A stretch of 64,000 nucleotides of DNA from Paenibacillus aestuarii (GCF_027789125.1 NZ_JAQFVF010000048.1:1-64000); one strand, 5' to 3'; counted from the stretch's first letter, positions 26,601-35,941 are shown. Notes: generated by a model not told the origin, from the letters alone. Translations and numbers: made by a program.

Positions 26601-26601
26601 A

Positions 26602-26631
26602 GGAGAATGCTACGGCTAGTAGCATTCTCCA
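26602..26631 (+). terminator. Hairpin after ypfB
   Basis: Perfect 12-bp inverted repeat GGAGAATGCTAC with a short loop, followed by AAGTTTT. The tail is poor, so termination may rely on the next hairpin at 26675. Confidence 0.55.
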
Positions 26632-26635
26632 AGTT

Positions 26636-26664
26636 TTGCATATACATTGGTAGTGTGGTATAAT
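26636..26664 (+). promoter_or_regulatory. Sigma-A promoter of cmk
   Basis: TTGCAT (26636-26641), a 17-nt spacer and TATAAT (26659-26664). Start expected near 26671. Confidence 0.8.
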
Positions 26665-26674
26665 TTCCTTAATT

Positions 26675-26696
26675 AGCAGGCAGTGCCTGCTTTTTT
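26675..26696 (+). terminator. Short terminator in the cmk leader
   Basis: AGCAGGC/GCCTGCT with a 3-nt loop and TTTTTT, beginning about 4 nt after the predicted transcription start. It either ends upstream transcripts or attenuates cmk. Confidence 0.7.
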
Positions 26697-26728
26697 GTTC
26701 GTAAGGTATTGTTAGGAGGAACAACAGC

Positions 26729-27412
26729 TTGGATAAGTTCAATATTGCCATAGATGGCCCCGCTGGCGCTGGTAAAAGCACCATTGCAAGACTTGTAGCT
26801 GGCGCGCTCGGATTTGTTTACGTCGATACTGGGGCTATGTATCGCGCAGTAACATGGAAGGTACAGCAAGAAGGGCTGTCTCCTGATCAAGAATCTGAGG
26901 TCATCGCGCTCGCGAACCGCATGCGCATCGAATTAGTTCCGACGGCCGAAGGGCAGCAAGTGTACGTCGATGGCGTTGATGTGACGAAAGCAATTCGCAC
27001 TATTGCCATCACGGATCATGTTTCCCAGATTGCCAGCATCGGAGCGATTCGCGAACTGCTGGTCGCGATGCAGAAGCAAATGGCAGTGTCCAAAGGAATT
27101 GTTATGGATGGCCGTGATATTGGCACCCATGTCATTCCTGACGCTGAGCTTAAGATTTTCCTTACGGCAAGCGTATCCGAGAGGGCAGAACGACGTTTTA
27201 AAGAAATGCAAAGCAGCGGAACCTGCACCATGACACTGGAAGAGTTGGCGCAAGATATTGCCCGGCGTGACCAGTTGGATCAGAATCGGGAGATTTCACC
27301 GCTTCGCCGAGCTGATGATGCTATCCTAATGGATAGCACGTCTATGACGATTAACGAAGTTGTGGACGAGATCCTGGGACTTTGCAAAAGCAAAGTCGGA
27401 GGTGGCAAGTAA
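26729..27412 (+). CDS. cmk: Cytidylate kinase
   Basis: 227 aa. Phosphorylates CMP and dCMP with ATP. The P-loop is GPAGAGKST (about 9-17), and the conserved DGRDIGTHV and RRDQLDQNRE stretches are present. The start is TTG at 26729 with AGGAGG 9 nt upstream. plsC follows with a 1-nt gap, so both share a transcript. Confidence 0.95.
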   Translation: MDKFNIAIDGPAGAGKSTIARLVAGALGFVYVDTGAMYRAVTWKVQQEGLSPDQESEVIALANRMRIELVPTAEGQQVYVDGVDVTKAIRTIAITDHVSQIASIGAIRELLVAMQKQMAVSKGIVMDGRDIGTHVIPDAELKIFLTASVSERAERRFKEMQSSGTCTMTLEELAQDIARRDQLDQNREISPLRRADDAILMDSTSMTINEVVDEILGLCKSKVGGGK

Positions 27413-27413
27413 G

Positions 27414-27995
27414 ATGCTATACCTTATTGGCAGGGGTTTATTCCGCATCATTTTTGCTGTATGTTTCCGTCTTCAAGCGTTTGGCCGAGAGAATGTCCCG
27501 GCAGAAGGCGCGGTTGTCTTATGCTGCAATCATATCAGTCTGTGGGATCCTCCGCTCCTGGGCTCACCGCTGGAGCGCAAAGTGCACTTCATGGCCAAGG
27601 CCGAACTGTTCGATATACCGATTCTCGGATCGGCCATCGCAAAGGTAGGGGCTTTTCCAGTCAAGCGAGGCGGGGTCAGCAAGGAGTCGATCCGTCTTGC
27701 CATCCAACTGCTGCGGGACGGTAAGATGATGGGCGTATTCCCTGAAGGATCGCGCAGCAATGCCGGCGGTATGGGCAAGAAGGGCGCAGCCAGTCTGGCG
27801 CTGAAAGCAGGCGCAGCTGTAGTTCCGGTGGCGATCGTCGGGCATTACAAGCTATTTCGCAAGATGAAGATCGTATATGGCAAGCCGATGGATTTGAGCG
27901 CCTATACAAGCGGAAGCTCGGAAGATCTGGAACTCGCGACAGAAGCGATTATGAATGAAATCCGAAGCTTGCACGCCTCTTACAGCAAAGATTAA
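27414..27995 (+). CDS. plsC: 1-acyl-sn-glycerol-3-phosphate acyltransferase
   Basis: 193 aa, membrane-associated LPLAT enzyme that makes phosphatidic acid. Motif I NHISLWD has the His40-x4-Asp45 pair; FPEGSR (109-114) is motif III. GGAGGTGG precedes the ATG, which lies 1 nt after the cmk stop. With plsY (33855) and gpsA (34491) it adds a third phospholipid-precursor step to this region. Confidence 0.92.
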   Translation: MLYLIGRGLFRIIFAVCFRLQAFGRENVPAEGAVVLCCNHISLWDPPLLGSPLERKVHFMAKAELFDIPILGSAIAKVGAFPVKRGGVSKESIRLAIQLLRDGKMMGVFPEGSRSNAGGMGKKGAASLALKAGAAVVPVAIVGHYKLFRKMKIVYGKPMDLSAYTSGSSEDLELATEAIMNEIRSLHASYSKD

Positions 27996-28146
27996 GTGTT
28001 ATGTATGGAAATGTAAGGTTGGAATTATACTATCCTTAAATTGTATGGGAAGTTTGTGTGTGTGTGAAACAGAGTAGACGCTTTGTGCAGCTGCTTTGTG
28101 ACTTATAAATTTTTATTGATGGTTTTAAATAGAGGAGGGTAACCCT

Positions 28147-29439
28147 ATGTCAGATGAAGTTAAAGTTCAAGATCAAACGCAAGAAGTACAAGAAACAGCT
28201 GTATCTCAAGCTGAAGCCGAGCACGCGCTGAACAATGTTGCTGTGCTGAAGAAAGGCGCTACTGTCAAAGGTAAAATCGTGAAGGTAGACGCAGATCAAG
28301 CTTTCGTTGATATCGGCTACAAATATGACGGCGTGATCCCGGTTCGCGAGCTTTCATCCGTTTCTCTGGACGATGCTGGCCAAGCCGTACAAATCGGCCA
28401 AGAAGTTGAGCTGAAAGTCGTATCCATCAACGATGCGAAAGAAACATTGGTTCTATCCAAACGCGTTGTGGACAGCGAGAAAGCTTGGGATAAACTGCAA
28501 GGCCAATTGGAAAGCAAAGAAGTTATCGAAGCTGTCGTAGCTGAAGTTGTGAAAGGCGGACTTGTTGTTGATATCGGCGTTCGCGGATTCGTTCCGGCTT
28601 CCATGGTTGAGCGTCAATTCGTTGAAGATTTCAGCTCTTACAAAGGTCGCACATTGCGCCTGCGTGTGAAAGAACTGGACCGCGAGAAAAACAAAGTGAT
28701 TCTTTCCCAAAAAGATGTGTTGGATGAAGAGCACGAAGCAAACAAAAAGAAAATTATAGAAGGCCTGCAAGTAGGTCAAGTGTTGGATGGTACAGTTCAA
28801 CGCTTAACTCAATTCGGTGCTTTCATCGATATCGGCGGCATCGACGGTCTTGTACATATTTCCGAAATGGCTTGGCATCATGTTGAGCAAGCATCGGACG
28901 TTGTTAAAGAAGGCGACAAGGTGAAAGTTCAAATTCTTAAGCTGGATCCAGCTAACGAGAAAATCAGCCTGTCCATCAAAGCGACACAAGAAGGCCCATG
29001 GTCCAAAGTGGAGCGCGAGTTCAAAGCTGGCGATATCGTAACAGGAACTGTTAAGCGTCTTGCTGCATTCGGCGCATTCGTTGAAGTGGCGCCTGGCGTA
29101 GAAGGACTTGTGCATATCTCCCAAATCGCTCACCGTCATATCGGCACTCCTCATGAAGTGCTGAAAGAAGGACAAGAAGTGAAAGTGAAAATTCTCGAAA
29201 TCAACGCTTCCGAGAAACGCGTCAGCTTGAGCATCAAAGAAACCGAAGAAGCTCCTGAAGCTCCAGCTGCTGCAGCGAAGCCTGAGAGAGAAAGACAGCC
29301 AAGACCTGACCGCGACCGCGGCAGCAGAGAAAACCACCAAAAAGAAATTGCTGGCAACGAGAACGTTTCGTTGAGCAATCAAGGTATGTCCATGACACTT
29401 GGCGAGCGTTTTGGCGACAAATTGTCCAAATTTAAATAA
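28147..29439 (+). CDS. ypfD: S1-domain RNA-binding protein (YpfD/RpsA-like)
   Basis: 430 aa with four S1 (OB-fold) repeats, roughly 32-102, 118-185, 203-273 and 290-360, and a charged, disordered C-terminal tail (about 365-430). Similar to ribosomal protein S1, though Firmicute versions are shorter than the six-repeat Gram-negative S1 and are not always ribosomal. GAGGAGGGT precedes the ATG. 151 nt of leader separate it from plsC. The neighbours cmk and fni match B. subtilis. Confidence 0.9.
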   Translation: MSDEVKVQDQTQEVQETAVSQAEAEHALNNVAVLKKGATVKGKIVKVDADQAFVDIGYKYDGVIPVRELSSVSLDDAGQAVQIGQEVELKVVSINDAKETLVLSKRVVDSEKAWDKLQGQLESKEVIEAVVAEVVKGGLVVDIGVRGFVPASMVERQFVEDFSSYKGRTLRLRVKELDREKNKVILSQKDVLDEEHEANKKKIIEGLQVGQVLDGTVQRLTQFGAFIDIGGIDGLVHISEMAWHHVEQASDVVKEGDKVKVQILKLDPANEKISLSIKATQEGPWSKVEREFKAGDIVTGTVKRLAAFGAFVEVAPGVEGLVHISQIAHRHIGTPHEVLKEGQEVKVKILEINASEKRVSLSIKETEEAPEAPAAAAKPERERQPRPDRDRGSRENHQKEIAGNENVSLSNQGMSMTLGERFGDKLSKFK

Positions 29440-29483
29440 GTCGTTGTTTATGTAACGAACTGTTAGCTTAGGAGGACTGGAAC

Positions 29484-30542
29484 ATGCGCATCTCACGCAA
29501 AATGGAGCATGTCCATTATGCGCTGGAGCTTGGCCAATCCGGACAACAGGGGTTGGCGGATGTGAAGCTTGTGCATAACTGTCTGCCTGAGACTTCGACG
29601 GATCAAATTGCATTAACGACCGTAATCGGCGATCTCATTCTGAGTTCGCCGATTTTCATTAATGCGATGACCGGCGGAGCAGAGGAGACAGAACGCATTA
29701 ATCGTGATCTGGCGATTGCGGCCAGAGAGCGGGGGTTGGCCATGGCTGTCGGCTCGCAGATGTCAGCGCTGCGAAATAGCGAGGTGGCACCGAGCTATCA
29801 AGTTGTGCGGCGCATGAACCCGCATGGCATCGTGCTGGCCAATTTGGGCAGCGAAGCTTCCGTCGAGCAGGCGCTTCGCGCTGTAGACATGATTGAAGCG
29901 AACGCGCTGCAGATTCATTTGAACGTGATGCAGGAACTGATCATGCCGGAAGGCGACCGCAACTTCGCCGGCATGATCGACCGCATCGCAGCGATCGTAG
30001 ACCGGGTCGGAGTCCCGGTCATCGTCAAGGAAGTCGGCTTCGGCATTCCGAGGGAGAATGCGAAGCAGCTTCAAGAGATCGGCGTCCGCGTGCTGGACGT
30101 CGGCGGGTCGGGCGGCACTAATTTCGCCGCCATCGAGAATGCGCGCCGTTCAGCAGCCTTGGCGTGGCTGAACGATTGGGGCACACCGACAAGCATCGCG
30201 CTGCTCGAAGCATTGTCGGTGTATCCGCGAGGCGCTGTCATCGCCTCGGGAGGCATTACGAACGCTTTGGAGGCCGCCAAAGCGTTGACGCTTGGCGCAT
30301 CGGCCGTCGGCATGGCCGGTGCGTTCTTGAAGGTGCTGCGCGCCGAAGGGATCGATGCGCTGCTGCGCTTCATCGATGAGCTCCAGCAGGGACTCATCTT
30401 GATTATGACCGCGCTCGGCGCGAATACCGTGCAGCAATTATGGGAGCGACCTGTCGTCATTACAGGCGAGACGGCGGAATGGTGCCGGACACGCGGCATG
30501 GACCTGACCGATTATGCAGCAAGAGGAAGCCGGAGTAAATAA
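29484..30542 (+). CDS. fni: Type 2 isopentenyl-diphosphate delta-isomerase
   Basis: 352-aa FMN- and NAD(P)H-dependent enzyme that interconverts IPP and DMAPP, feeding isoprenoid synthesis, including the heptaprenyl tail made by hepS/hepT in this window. Key stretches: FINAMTGGAEET near the N-terminus, NLGSEAS, HLNVMQE and the phosphate-binding GGSGGTNF. AGGAGGAC precedes the ATG. Confidence 0.93.
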   Translation: MRISRKMEHVHYALELGQSGQQGLADVKLVHNCLPETSTDQIALTTVIGDLILSSPIFINAMTGGAEETERINRDLAIAARERGLAMAVGSQMSALRNSEVAPSYQVVRRMNPHGIVLANLGSEASVEQALRAVDMIEANALQIHLNVMQELIMPEGDRNFAGMIDRIAAIVDRVGVPVIVKEVGFGIPRENAKQLQEIGVRVLDVGGSGGTNFAAIENARRSAALAWLNDWGTPTSIALLEALSVYPRGAVIASGGITNALEAAKALTLGASAVGMAGAFLKVLRAEGIDALLRFIDELQQGLILIMTALGANTVQQLWERPVVITGETAEWCRTRGMDLTDYAARGSRSK

Positions 30543-30618
30543 TCGATTTTTTGCCATACTAAGGAACAGAAGGGGCTTCCCGCTAGGGAGCCCGATGTTC
30601 CGCAGGGTGGTATCGATT
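30541..30618 (+). repeat. Three nested inverted repeats in the yphA leader
   Basis: Outer AATCGAT (30541-30547)/ATCGATT (30612-30618), middle GGAACA (30563-30568)/TGTTCC (30596-30601), inner GGGCTTCCC (30573-30581)/GGGAGCCC (30586-30593). The last base of the outer stem abuts the yphA ATG, and the RBS AGGGTGG lies between middle and outer arms. Confidence 0.7.
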
Positions 30619-31245
30619 ATGAACTCCGGCTATTTGTCTTTAATACTTCTCTGCATCACGCTGATTCTGCTGGCCAGCGGATGGAAGGAGACATTTATAA
30701 GAAGTATTTCGCATAAGGCAATACTTCTTTTTTTTGTGGCGTGGCTGTTAAGTTCACGGTTGTCCGTGACGATTGCGCAGGTTCAAGTTCAATTGGTCTA
30801 TATGTGGATAACCGTCATCTGTCTGGTCATCCTCTATGTCACGCATGGATTTATTCACAAGCTTCATCTGCTTTCCATCGGCTTACTGATGGGATCGCTG
30901 CATTTTTTGATCGGACAGCTGCTGATGATGGATCCGATTTTAATCGTGGGCAACCCCGATTGGGACACGGCCTTGCTGCTTGCTGTGGCCGCGACCATGC
31001 TGCAGCGCAGCGCACCGGAACAAATCGCCGCCATCTCCATCGGTTACCTGTTAGGGGACCTTTATCAGAGCAGTCTTCATCAGGGGCATATGAATCACCG
31101 GCTCGGGGGCACGCATTTTCAGGATCAGTGGTGGCTGACTGTCTTTGCTGCGCGAACGTTGACTGTCATGGTGCAAAGCGCCTATAACGGCTGCCGTGGA
31201 GTGATAAGAAGCTGGATGGATCGAAAAGGAGGATGGCGCAAATAA
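30619..31245 (+). CDS. yphA: YphA-like multi-pass membrane protein
   Basis: 208 aa with six to seven hydrophobic segments. Function unknown. ATG 30619 follows AGGGTGG and is preferred to an in-frame start at 30514 that overlaps fni and the leader structure. Position between fni and the YIEGIA gene equals B. subtilis yphA. The stop overlaps the next start (TAATG). Confidence 0.8.
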   Translation: MNSGYLSLILLCITLILLASGWKETFIRSISHKAILLFFVAWLLSSRLSVTIAQVQVQLVYMWITVICLVILYVTHGFIHKLHLLSIGLLMGSLHFLIGQLLMMDPILIVGNPDWDTALLLAVAATMLQRSAPEQIAAISIGYLLGDLYQSSLHQGHMNHRLGGTHFQDQWWLTVFAARTLTVMVQSAYNGCRGVIRSWMDRKGGWRK

Positions 31246-32150
31246 TGGACTGGTTTTATTCGCATCGGTATACGGTTGGTGTTGTTGTTGGCGTGGTTTT
31301 TGGCATCTTGTCGCGACTGAACATGCTGCGCACCGATTACCGGCAGTACCCGACCTATCCGCATGGCAAAATCATTCACATTTCCCTGGGGGTGATTGCT
31401 GCAGGGTTAGGGGCTGTTGCTGTGCCGGCACTTTTGGAAAAAAACTACACTGCTGTTACCTTTCTCTCTTTGGCCGCACAGCAATTCCGCGATGTCCGCA
31501 ATATGGAGAGACAAAGCTTGACCAAGGTGGATGAGTTGGAGCTCGTTCCGCGGGGCTCCGCTTACATTGAAGGCATTGCGATGGTGTTTGAAGGGCGCAA
31601 TTACTTGGTCATCTTTTCCGCATTTGTCGCCTCGCTGTTCAGTATTTGTTTCGCCTGGTATTGGGGGATTGTGGCGGGCATCTTGTCTATTTTCTTAGCG
31701 AATTTGTTTAAGACTGGTAAGAATCTGGAAGCGATCGCACACATCGAGCATGTGCCCGTTCGTCTAGAAGGGCCTGATCTGTTCGTCGGCTCGGTCTATA
31801 TTATGAATATCGGCCTTGAAGATACGCAGCAAATTATTCAGAAGCAGGCGCTAGGTTACATCATCAAGCCGAAAAACCGGAATTCCCGCGTGACCTTAGC
31901 CAATCTCGGACAAAGACAGGCGATTCTCCATGATATATCGACCTTATTTGGTGTGTATCGCGATTCAGGCGAGCCTTCGCTCATGCCGATGGCCAAGCTG
32001 AATATGAATACGGGTGAGCTAGGCTTGCTGCTCCTTCCGCAGGAACGGGACGCAGATAAAGTGAAAACGGCGCTGCACCGGATTCCCGTCCTGGAGAGCG
32101 CAGTACGCATGCCTTCCGAGGCCGGCGTCAATCAACAGAAAGGGGGCTAA
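31245..32150 (+). CDS. YIEGIA-family membrane protein (YphB-like)
   Basis: 301 aa with about four hydrophobic segments in the first half and a soluble C-terminal half. It carries the family's name-giving motif YIEGIAMVFEGRNY. Conserved in spore-formers near der; function not established. Start ATG 31245 overlaps the yphA stop by one base; GGAGG lies 12 nt upstream. An ATG at 31233 touches the RBS and is rejected. A 59-aa gene follows 6 nt later. Confidence 0.85.
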   Translation: MDWFYSHRYTVGVVVGVVFGILSRLNMLRTDYRQYPTYPHGKIIHISLGVIAAGLGAVAVPALLEKNYTAVTFLSLAAQQFRDVRNMERQSLTKVDELELVPRGSAYIEGIAMVFEGRNYLVIFSAFVASLFSICFAWYWGIVAGILSIFLANLFKTGKNLEAIAHIEHVPVRLEGPDLFVGSVYIMNIGLEDTQQIIQKQALGYIIKPKNRNSRVTLANLGQRQAILHDISTLFGVYRDSGEPSLMPMAKLNMNTGELGLLLLPQERDADKVKTALHRIPVLESAVRMPSEAGVNQQKGG

Positions 32151-32156
32151 CTACGC

Positions 32157-32336
32157 ATGTCGCAAATTCTCGCTATCGTCACGCTGGATAAAGATCAAGT
32201 GGCTGGAGGGGCCCCTATTTTCGCCGTCGCCACGAAGGAAGAACAACAGAAAGTTTCTTTTACGCTGGAAAAAATATTGGATGCCAATGCCCACGATTTG
32301 AAAAACGGCAATATCATTTTGGTTAAGCATAATTAA
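32157..32336 (+). CDS. Small partner of YIEGIA protein (capping-complex-subunit type)
   Basis: 59 aa starting MSQILAIVTLDKDQ and ending in NIILVKHN. RBS AAAGGGGG lies about 9 nt before the ATG. It directly follows the YIEGIA-family gene, the place where a short protein named after that partner usually sits. Its biochemical role is not known. The length is just below common ORF cut-offs, so it is easily missed. Confidence 0.75.
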   Translation: MSQILAIVTLDKDQVAGGAPIFAVATKEEQQKVSFTLEKILDANAHDLKNGNIILVKHN

Positions 32337-32400
32337 CGTGCGCGAAATGACGTCATCCCGATATTTTTTTTAGAAGTGATTAGCAAAGTGCCTGTTTTTT

Positions 32401-32409
32401 TGTTATGAT
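32401..32409 (+). promoter_or_regulatory. Extended -10 promoter of der
   Basis: TGTTATGAT just after a T-run, about 84 nt before the der start. The -35 is unclear. Confidence 0.5.
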
Positions 32410-32492
32410 GTAAGTTGCGTAATTTTCCATGGCTGTACATGGAAGGTGCCGTGGAACGTGAATTGCATGCAAACCTAGGGAGTGAATGGAAA

Positions 32493-33818
32493 TTGGCTAG
32501 ACCTATTATTGCTATTGTTGGCCGACCGAATGTCGGCAAATCCACGATATTTAATCGGATTATAGGCGATCGCCTGGCGATTGTGGAAGATAGACCGGGA
32601 GTTACTCGCGATAGATTGTATGGCATCGGTGAATGGCTGAATCAATCGTTCAGCGTCATTGATACGGGCGGTATTGAGATTGATGATGAAGATGCGATTC
32701 TTAAATCTGTGCGGGTTCAGGCAGAGCTCGCGATTGAAGAAGCGGACGTGATTATTTTCATGGTGGATGCCAAAGCGGGCGTCACACCGTCAGATGAAGA
32801 AGTTGCACAGCTGCTGTTCCGTTCGAAAAAGCCGGTTGTTCTAGCCGTGAACAAAGTGGACAATCTGCAGCGTCAGGATGAGATTTATGAGTTTTATTCG
32901 TTAGGCTTCGGGGATCCGATCGCGATATCGGGCTCGCATGGCATCGGTATCGGCGATATGCTGGAAGCTGCATGCGCGCATTTTCCGGATAAGAAAGATG
33001 AAGAGTACGGCGAGGAAGTGATCAAATTCGCTTTGATCGGCCGTCCAAACGTAGGGAAATCGTCCTTGACCAATGCGATTCTCGGCGAAGAGCGCGTGAT
33101 TGTCAGCGACATCGCCGGCACGACCCGTGATGCAATTGATACACCGTTTGAGCGTGACGGTCAAAAGTATGTCATCATCGACACCGCAGGTATGCGCAAA
33201 CGGGGCAAAGTGTACGAGAATACGGAGAAGTACAGCGTCATGCGGGCGATGAAAGCGATTGAGCGCGCTGATGTGATTCTGATCGTCATCGACGGGCATG
33301 AAGGCATCATTGAGCAGGACAAGCATATCGCCGGTTATGCGCATGAAGCGGGAAAAGCCGCGATCTTCGTGGTGAATAAATGGGACATCGTGGACAAGGA
33401 TGACAAAACGATGCACCAATTCACCCAGAAGATTCGTGACCACTTCCTGTTCATGACGTATGCGCCTGTCGTGTTCGTATCCGCCAAAACAACGCAGCGC
33501 CTGCATAAACTGCTGCCGGTCGTTATGCAAGTGGCGGAAAACCATGCGCTGCGCATCCAAACGCATGTCCTGAACGACGTCGTCTCGGACGCTGTCGCCT
33601 ACAACCCGCCGCCGACAGATAAAGGCAAGCGACTGCGCATTAACTATGCGACACAAGTGGCTGTGAAGCCTCCTGTGTTCGTACTGTTTGTGAATGAACC
33701 GGAGCTTATGCATTTCTCCTATGAGCGTTATTTGGATAACCGAATCCGCGCCGCTTTTGGGTTTGAAGGTACTCCAATCCGAATCCTGAGCCGCAGAAAA
33801 TCTTCGGATGATGAATAA
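32493..33818 (+). CDS. der: Ribosome-associated GTPase Der
   Basis: 441 aa, an essential GTPase with two tandem G domains needed for 50S subunit assembly. P-loops GRPNVGKST (about 9-17) and GRPNVGKSS (about 180-188) are visible, followed by a KH-like C-terminal domain (about 350-441). The start is TTG at 32493 after AGGGAG, giving [10 protein letters not shown], as in homologues; the frame extends upstream to 32415 without family support. The order der-plsY-gpsA is common in Paenibacillaceae. Confidence 0.94.
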   Translation: MARPIIAIVGRPNVGKSTIFNRIIGDRLAIVEDRPGVTRDRLYGIGEWLNQSFSVIDTGGIEIDDEDAILKSVRVQAELAIEEADVIIFMVDAKAGVTPSDEEVAQLLFRSKKPVVLAVNKVDNLQRQDEIYEFYSLGFGDPIAISGSHGIGIGDMLEAACAHFPDKKDEEYGEEVIKFALIGRPNVGKSSLTNAILGEERVIVSDIAGTTRDAIDTPFERDGQKYVIIDTAGMRKRGKVYENTEKYSVMRAMKAIERADVILIVIDGHEGIIEQDKHIAGYAHEAGKAAIFVVNKWDIVDKDDKTMHQFTQKIRDHFLFMTYAPVVFVSAKTTQRLHKLLPVVMQVAENHALRIQTHVLNDVVSDAVAYNPPPTDKGKRLRINYATQVAVKPPVFVLFVNEPELMHFSYERYLDNRIRAAFGFEGTPIRILSRRKSSDDE

Positions 33819-33854
33819 TTAAAGAAATGCCAAACACAAAGGAGGTCGTATTGT

Positions 33855-34457
33855 TTGTATTCCATCATTAGCATTGTGGTGAGTTATTTATTAGGTTCCA
33901 TTAGCTTTAGTTATTTATTCGGCAAATGGATCAAAGGCATCGACATCCGCAAGCATGGAAGCGGCAACGCAGGCGCTACGAACACGCTGCGCGTGCTCGG
34001 CAAGGGGCCGGCCATCATGGTTCTGCTCCTTGATGCCATCAAAGGCGTTGTCGCCGTACTGCTCGGCCAGTGGGCTTCTCCAGGCACGGAAGGCATGTGG
34101 ATCCCCGTTCTTTGCGGTTTGGCGGCCATCATTGGCCACAACTGGCCGATTTATTTCGGCTTCCGCGGTGGTAAGGGCATCGCGACAACGATCGGCGTCA
34201 TGGCGACACTCTGCTTCATTCCAACGTTGATTGCCGGCTTGGCGGCCATCGTGATCATCGCGATTACAAGATTCGTTTCGCTCGGTTCCCTTATTCTTAC
34301 AGCACTTTTACCTTTTCTCTTGTGGGGGATGGACCGGCCGGTACCAATTCTGTTGATTAGCATCTTGCTGTGCATTTTCGCCATCGTGCGCCATCGGACC
34401 AACATTGTGAAGCTCATCCAAGGGAAAGAAAACAAACTGGGGCAAAAACGCGCCTAA
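33855..34457 (+). CDS. plsY: Glycerol-3-phosphate acyltransferase PlsY
   Basis: 200-aa integral membrane enzyme that transfers acyl groups from acyl-phosphate to glycerol-3-phosphate. The signatures GSGNAGATNTLR and FRGGKGIATT are present. The start is TTG at 33855, 8 nt after GGAGGTC. It lies 34 nt before gpsA, whose product supplies its substrate. Confidence 0.94.
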   Translation: MYSIISIVVSYLLGSISFSYLFGKWIKGIDIRKHGSGNAGATNTLRVLGKGPAIMVLLLDAIKGVVAVLLGQWASPGTEGMWIPVLCGLAAIIGHNWPIYFGFRGGKGIATTIGVMATLCFIPTLIAGLAAIVIIAITRFVSLGSLILTALLPFLLWGMDRPVPILLISILLCIFAIVRHRTNIVKLIQGKENKLGQKRA

Positions 34458-34490
34458 AACAGCAGGGGTTAAAGGGGAGGTTGAAGTTCC

Positions 34491-35534
34491 ATGTCGAACA
34501 AAGTATCCGTGCTTGTTGCTGGCAGTTGGGGAACGGCACTAGCCTCTGTTCTCGCAGATAACGGCAAAAAGGTGCTGTTATGGTCGCGCAATGAGCAGCA
34601 AGTTCAGGAAATCAATCAACAACATACGAACGCGCGTTTCCTACCTGGCGTCGAGCTTTCGCCGCTTATTGTGGCGACGAACTCACTCCAGGAAGCGGTC
34701 GAGGATGCGGAAGCCGTTGTCATGGTCGTACCTTCGGCAGGGATGCGTGAGGTTGCCTCACAAATTCGCCCGTTTCTGAAGCAAGACGCGTTGTTGATTC
34801 ACGCGACCAAAGGCTTTGAAACCGGGACACTGAAGCGGATGACGGAAGTGCTCATCGATGAGCTGCCCGAAATGGATCCTGCGCGCCTCGTGGTCTTATC
34901 CGGGCCAAGTCACGCAGAGGAAGTGATCCGCAAAAGCCCGACCACGGTCGTTGTTGCCGCGCAAAATTTGGAAGCGGCGGAAGCGGCGCAGGATTTGCTG
35001 ATCAACAGCTACTTCCGAGTGTACACGAACCCTGATGTAGCGGGTGTTGAAGTGGGCGGCGCGCTCAAAAATATTATCGGGCTCAGCGCCGGACTGATCG
35101 ACGGGCTTGGCTTCGGCGATAATGCGAAGGCGGCGCTCATCACGAGAGGGCTCGCGGAAATTACCCGGCTGGGCACCCGTATGGGCGCGAACCCGCTCAC
35201 CTTCGCCGGGCTTGCCGGCATCGGCGACTTGATCGCGACGTGCACGAGCAAGCACAGCCGGAACTGGCGAGCCGGATATAAGCTGGGGCAGGGCTTCCCG
35301 CTTGATGCGGTGCTCGCTGATATGGGCATGGTGGTCGAAGGCGTGAAGACGACCAAGAATGCGCATGAGCTCTCCCGGCGCCTGCAGGTCACGATGCCGA
35401 TTACGGACGAGCTCTTCAACGTGATGTTTGCCGGTAAATCGCCTAAATTGGCCGCTCAAGATTTGATGGGACGCGTCAGAACCCATGAAATCGAAGAAAA
35501 CGCCTTTGACGCAGCGACAAAATGGCAGGGGTAG
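34491..35534 (+). CDS. gpsA: Glycerol-3-phosphate dehydrogenase [NAD(P)+]
   Basis: 347 aa. Reduces dihydroxyacetone phosphate to sn-glycerol-3-phosphate. The Rossmann start VLVAGSWGTALA lacks the first Gly of the usual GAGSWG (Val-Ala here). The catalytic Lys region GGALKNIIGLSAG and GLAGIGDLIATC are intact. GGGGAGG precedes the ATG. Forms a pathway pair with plsY upstream. Confidence 0.94.
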   Translation: MSNKVSVLVAGSWGTALASVLADNGKKVLLWSRNEQQVQEINQQHTNARFLPGVELSPLIVATNSLQEAVEDAEAVVMVVPSAGMREVASQIRPFLKQDALLIHATKGFETGTLKRMTEVLIDELPEMDPARLVVLSGPSHAEEVIRKSPTTVVVAAQNLEAAEAAQDLLINSYFRVYTNPDVAGVEVGGALKNIIGLSAGLIDGLGFGDNAKAALITRGLAEITRLGTRMGANPLTFAGLAGIGDLIATCTSKHSRNWRAGYKLGQGFPLDAVLADMGMVVEGVKTTKNAHELSRRLQVTMPITDELFNVMFAGKSPKLAAQDLMGRVRTHEIEENAFDAATKWQG

Positions 35535-35611
35535 CCTACACCACATGATGTCCCGACTCATACTATACCTTAGACGCTTTTGGTCACATGAGGTATAGGG
35601 AGGCGACATCC

Positions 35612-35896
35612 TTGACGAAAAAAGATATATCGAAAGACGTATTAAACGTAGTGAAAAAGAAAACGGGCAAAACCGTTACACCTCAAGATATTCAAAAAAT
35701 CGCCAGCGGTGTGAAACCGTCGACGTTGCAGAGCGAGGCGCAGCTTCGCCAGTTGATTAAGCAGGTTTCCGGTCTTGTAAACGTCAAAGTATCCGAAGAG
35801 ACGGTCAATGAGATCGTGCAGGCTGTGAAAAGCAGCAAGCTGGATATGAACAACATGCAGCAGTTGATGAGCATGATGCTCGGTAAGAACAAGTAG
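35612..35896 (+). CDS. spoVIF: Stage VI sporulation protein F-like
   Basis: 94 aa, mostly helical. The stretch QKIASGVKPSTLQ followed by LRQLIKQVSGLVNV resembles SpoVIF, a late spore-coat factor in B. subtilis. The start is TTG at 35612 with AGGGAGG upstream. In B. subtilis spoVIF lies elsewhere, so its position after gpsA is a lineage trait. Terminator follows. Confidence 0.8.
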   Translation: MTKKDISKDVLNVVKKKTGKTVTPQDIQKIASGVKPSTLQSEAQLRQLIKQVSGLVNVKVSEETVNEIVQAVKSSKLDMNNMQQLMSMMLGKNK

Positions 35897-35932
35897 CATA
35901 AAGGGGAGTTTAATCCCCTTTATGCTTTTTTT
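35895..35932 (+). terminator. Terminator after spoVIF
   Basis: AGCATAAAGGGGA/TCCCCTTTATGCT stem and a T-run; it overlaps the stop codon. Confidence 0.9.
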
Positions 35933-35941
35933 CTGCCCTTA

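Noticed and set aside
28055..28066. Short GT dinucleotide run before ypfD, considered as a repeat element
   Set aside because: Only five to six units; nothing beyond chance.
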